Below are positions 61,661 to 64,000 of a stretch of 64,000 nt of DNA, piece after piece (the stretch's first letter is position 1; each line of letters opens with the position of its first letter). Source of the DNA: Archangium gephyra (GTDB lineage: Bacteria; Myxococcota; Myxococcia; Myxococcales; Myxococcaceae); assembly GCF_001027285.1 (NCBI RefSeq), contig NZ_CP011509.1, positions 856,501-920,500 of the forward strand, in the 5' to 3' direction. The translations under genes were made by a program, and so were the position numbers. The notes below the pieces were generated by a model. The model was not told the DNA's origin, made no database searches, and saw only the letters and a program-made list of their open reading frames with translations.

Positions 61661-62256
61661 CCCTCTGTCACCTCGAGCACCACGTCGTGCTCGATTCGCT
61701 GGTCACCGGTGCGCGCCTCGGCCGTCACGAGGTAACGGCCCGGCTTCTGCCCACGCACCGCGATGGGGATGACGTTGCTCCCCGCGTTCAAGGCCTGCGT
61801 CCACCGGAAGGAGCGCAGCTCGAGCTCCTGGCCATCCGCCCAGAACGACAGGCCCTCGGGCAGGCTCACCTGGAAGTCCGCCTGCTCCACGGCCACGTCC
61901 GCCGTGAAGTCCAATTTGATGACCGCCACCTTGCTGACCGGAACCTGGGTGCCAGGCGTCTCGAGCGGGCGCGAGGCCTCGGCGAGCACCGCCGGAGGCA
62001 CGGGCGGCTGCTGCACCGCGCTCATCAGGAGGAAGGCGGCCACACCCGCCGCCGCGCCCATCGCCGGCCACAGCCACGGCGCTCGCCGCCGGAAGAGCCA
62101 GCGCACACGGTCCCACCCCGGAGCGGGCTCGGGAGGACCCGCCGCCACCAGCCGGCGGTGGAGCGAGGCCTGGAAGCCGAGCTCGGCGGGATCCTCCCGC
62201 AGCGCGCCCAGCCGCTCCCGCAGCGCGCGATCCTCGATGTCTTCGGGCTCAGTCAT
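61657..62256 (-). CDS. Membrane anti-sigma factor-like protein
   Basis: A 199-residue single-pass membrane protein. Its N-terminal ~65 residues are cytoplasmic (ALRERLGALREDPAELGFQA), a membrane helix covers ~68-86 (PWLWPAMGAAAGVAAFLLMS), and the C-terminal part is periplasmic with an immunoglobulin-like strand pattern (AVEQADFQVSLPEGLSFWAD). It overlaps the ECF sigma gene by 4 bases (ATGA). Size, topology and position mark it as the membrane anti-sigma factor; the zinc-binding HxxxCxxC motif of ZAS proteins is absent. Confidence 0.78.
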   Translation of the reverse strand: MTEPEDIEDRALRERLGALREDPAELGFQASLHRRLVAAGPPEPAPGWDRVRWLFRRRAPWLWPAMGAAAGVAAFLLMSAVQQPPVPPAVLAEASRPLETPGTQVPVSKVAVIKLDFTADVAVEQADFQVSLPEGLSFWADGQELELRSFRWTQALNAGSNVIPIAVRGQKPGRYLVTAEARTGDQRIEHDVVLEVTEG

Positions 62257-62894
62257 TTCCCACTCCTACGTCCTTGGGACGAAACGCCGCCGTCGGATGT
62301 TCCCGCTCCACCTGTACTCTCCGAGGCATCTGGCGCCTGCCCGCCCGCCAGGAGGGTGCGTAGCAAGGCCCGGCCCCGGGAGAGACGCGATTTGATGGTC
62401 CCCATGGGCACTGCCTCGATGGCGGCGACCTCCTCATAGGAGTGTCCTTCCACATCGAAGAGTACCACCGCCGTGCGGAACTCCGGGGGAAGCGCCCGCA
62501 GGGCCCGCCACAACCGTTGACGTTCCTCCTCTTGGACGAGCCCCTCGTCGGCGGGAGCGGCGCCCGAGGGGGCCTGGACGTGGTCCGCCTCGAGGGGCTC
62601 CTCCAGGGAGCGCTCGCGGCCCGCGCGGCTGCGCGTGGCGTCGAAGAAGGCGTTGCGCACCACGGAGTAGAGCCATGTCTTGAAGGCGGACTGGAAGCGG
62701 TACGAGCGCAGGCTCTTGTACACCTTCACCAGGGCCTCCTGCGCCAGGTCATCCACGTCCGCGTCCGAGGACGCGAAGGCCCGCGCGAAGCGGCGCACCT
62801 GGGGCAGGTGGGACGAGACGAGGAGCTCGAAGGCGCGGACGTTGCCGTCCTGGGCCTCGGCGATCAATGCGCGCAGCTCATCGTTTTCACTCAC
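62253..62894 (-). CDS. ECF RNA polymerase sigma factor
   Basis: A 213-residue sigma-70 family factor of the ECF group. Region 2 is seen in FELLVSSHLPQVRRFARAFA, DVDDLAQEALVKVYKSL and FKTWLYSVVRNAFFDATRSR. Region 4 is seen in ALRALPPEFRTAVVLFDVEG, YEEVAAIEAVPMGTIKSRLS. It heads a four-gene operon with anti-sigma, Pro-rich protein and TPR/barrel protein. A candidate ECF promoter in the divergent intergenic region faces the lipoprotein at 63020. Confidence 0.92.
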   Translation of the reverse strand: MSENDELRALIAEAQDGNVRAFELLVSSHLPQVRRFARAFASSDADVDDLAQEALVKVYKSLRSYRFQSAFKTWLYSVVRNAFFDATRSRAGRERSLEEPLEADHVQAPSGAAPADEGLVQEEERQRLWRALRALPPEFRTAVVLFDVEGHSYEEVAAIEAVPMGTIKSRLSRGRALLRTLLAGGQAPDASESTGGAGTSDGGVSSQGRRSGK

Positions 62895-62952
62895 GGCGCC
62901 CAGTGTAGCTGCCCGCGTGGGCCGTTCCGCAAGCCGCCGGGAAATGAGGCCG

Positions 62953-62978
62953 GGAACACGAAAAATACCCTTTTCGTC
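62953..62978 (+). promoter_or_regulatory. Candidate ECF promoter
   Basis: GGAAC at 62953-62957 and CGTC at 62975-62978 with a 17-base spacer, the classic ECF/sigma-E pattern. It lies about 40 bases before the lipoprotein start at 63020 and directly opposite the ECF sigma gene. No equally good match faces the sigma gene itself. Confidence 0.6.
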
Positions 62979-63019
62979 CTACGGGTGCGGTTGCGGTGGT
63001 GAAACACAAGGGAGCACGA

Positions 63020-64000
63020 ATGAATCACAAGATGAGGGGCGGTCTGTGGCTCGCGGGTGCACTCGTCGCGGGCGCGATGGCGAGTGGTTGCGGCGCGTCG
63101 GCGACGACGGAGGACGCCACGACGATGGTGTCCCAGGCCGTGGAAGCTTCCGCGGACTCGACCGATGCGGTGGAAGTCTCGAGTCTGATGCGCGGGCTGC
63201 ACGCGGTCCGCTCGGACGCGGTGGAGGGCTTCCACTGTGACGCGAGCCCGGACATCACGAACGTGGAGGTCTGTGGCAAGAGCCTGCCGGCCACGGTCCA
63301 CCTCGAGTGGACGGAGTGCGCGGCGCCCATGCGGCCCGGCGGTGGCGGACACGGTGGTGGGCGCGGTGACGGCAGCCGTCCTCCGCCTCCGGGGGAAGGC
63401 ACTGGAATCGGGGCGCTCTCTGCCCGGGGAGCTCCCCCCGCGGAGGGCACCCGGCCCGAGGGGCGTGGCCGGCCGCACGGCGGTCCCTCCAGCGGCACGG
63501 TGGACATCACGTACACGTACTCGGCGCCGCCGAACTGTGATGGTGCCATCACGCAGAACCAGTCGGTGACGTTCTCCATCTCGCGCACGGATGGCGAGGG
63601 GGCTGTCTCGAAGGTGGAGGGCACCAGCGCCTCGAGCGCGGAGCTCATCGGCGACGAGCCGCCGCGGAAGAAGAGCACGGAGTCGGACGTGACGCGCACG
63701 CTCACCGACGCCACGGGCGCGGTGGTGCGCTCGGTGCACCTCAAGGGCGCCACGAACGTCGAGTTCTCCAGTGACACGCCCCCGGTCCGCACGCTCAACG
63801 GCTTCTACACGGAGGAGTTCCTCGACGGGACGACGGGCGCGGTGACGCTCGACAGCATCGTGCGGCCTCCGCGGAACGTGTGCCCGTGGCCGACCTCCGG
63901 CACCTTGTCGCGGACCAGCAGTGACGGGCAGACGCACGTGCTCGTCTTCGGGCCGGACTGCGGAACCGCGACGCTCGATGGCACCGCCGTGGAGATGCCC
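63020..64000 (+). CDS. Lipoprotein, 3' end beyond window
   Basis: Open from ATG 63020 to the window edge (327 codons, no stop). It has a lipoprotein signal (LAGALVAGAMASGC). The mature part contains a Gly/His-rich insert (RPGGGGHGGGRGDG), then strand-rich segments such as VDITYTYSAPPNCDGAI, VTRTLTDATGAVVRSVHL and NGFYTEEFLDGTTGAV. Paired Cys residues suggest disulfides. I recognise no family. The candidate ECF promoter upstream suggests it belongs to the envelope-stress regulon of the neighbouring sigma factor. Confidence 0.75.
   Translation, partial: MNHKMRGGLWLAGALVAGAMASGCGASATTEDATTMVSQAVEASADSTDAVEVSSLMRGLHAVRSDAVEGFHCDASPDITNVEVCGKSLPATVHLEWTECAAPMRPGGGGHGGGRGDGSRPPPPGEGTGIGALSARGAPPAEGTRPEGRGRPHGGPSSGTVDITYTYSAPPNCDGAITQNQSVTFSISRTDGEGAVSKVEGTSASSAELIGDEPPRKKSTESDVTRTLTDATGAVVRSVHLKGATNVEFSSDTPPVRTLNGFYTEEFLDGTTGAVTLDSIVRPPRNVCPWPTSGTLSRTSSDGQTHVLVFGPDCGTATLDGTAVEMP

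Overview
The window is high-GC DNA from a myxobacterium, probably of the Cystobacterineae (Archangium/Cystobacter/Stigmatella-like). The clues are a retron whose layout matches the Mx162/Sa163 type of myxobacteria, many lipoproteins, TPR/HEAT/WD40 proteins, abundant histidine kinases, GTG starts, and frequent 4-base ATGA or GTGA gene overlaps. I saw no transposase, CRISPR array, tRNA or rRNA. The only gene-free stretch longer than 300 bases is 1284-1727, which holds the retron RNA locus and its presumed promoter.

Bases 1-25,150 form a conflict-gene island. It starts with a retron (reverse transcriptase running off the left edge, plus msr-msd) and a secreted Tox-REase-5 toxin with its Imm52 immunity protein. 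A coupled pair follows: a SWIM zinc-finger protein and a 2,158-residue WD40-HEAT protein, both on the minus strand. Next come three paralogous plus-strand cassettes at 13.8-15.8, 17.3-19.3 and 23.1-25.1 kb. Each encodes a lipoprotein ending in a nuclease-like domain, followed by a 242-residue probable immunity protein. The arrangement resembles the SitA/SitI toxins that myxobacteria pass between kin by outer-membrane exchange. Between the cassettes lie a PD-(D/E)XK nuclease-like gene, a secreted protein and a second large helical-repeat protein, all on the minus strand.

Bases 25,150-43,200 mix housekeeping and accessory genes: an SRPBCC protein, a glycosyltransferase, two Uma2-type nucleases, a Gfo/Idh/MocA oxidoreductase and a histidine kinase. 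Two units stand out. At 33.4-37.1 kb, five minus-strand genes are linked by 4-base overlaps: a DyP peroxidase, a receiver lacking its phospho-acceptor, a small unknown protein, a histidine kinase, and an isoprenyl-diphosphate-synthase-like protein. At 39.8-42.7 kb, one protein fuses a nucleoside phosphorylase domain, a membrane segment, TPRs and a PDZ-like end. A pair of dehalogenase-like genes lies between them.

Bases 43,200-64,000 hold a DUF2235 (Tle1-type) phospholipase effector whose upstream DUF3304 lipoprotein gene is frameshifted, two short-chain dehydrogenases, a methylase-like protein, a DUF4032 protein, a secreted isoamylase, an M16 zinc protease lipoprotein, and an MsrP-like molybdoenzyme whose cytochrome partner is also frameshifted. 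The right end is an ECF sigma/anti-sigma operon with a TPR/beta-barrel protein. A candidate ECF promoter faces away from it towards a lipoprotein gene that runs off the right edge.
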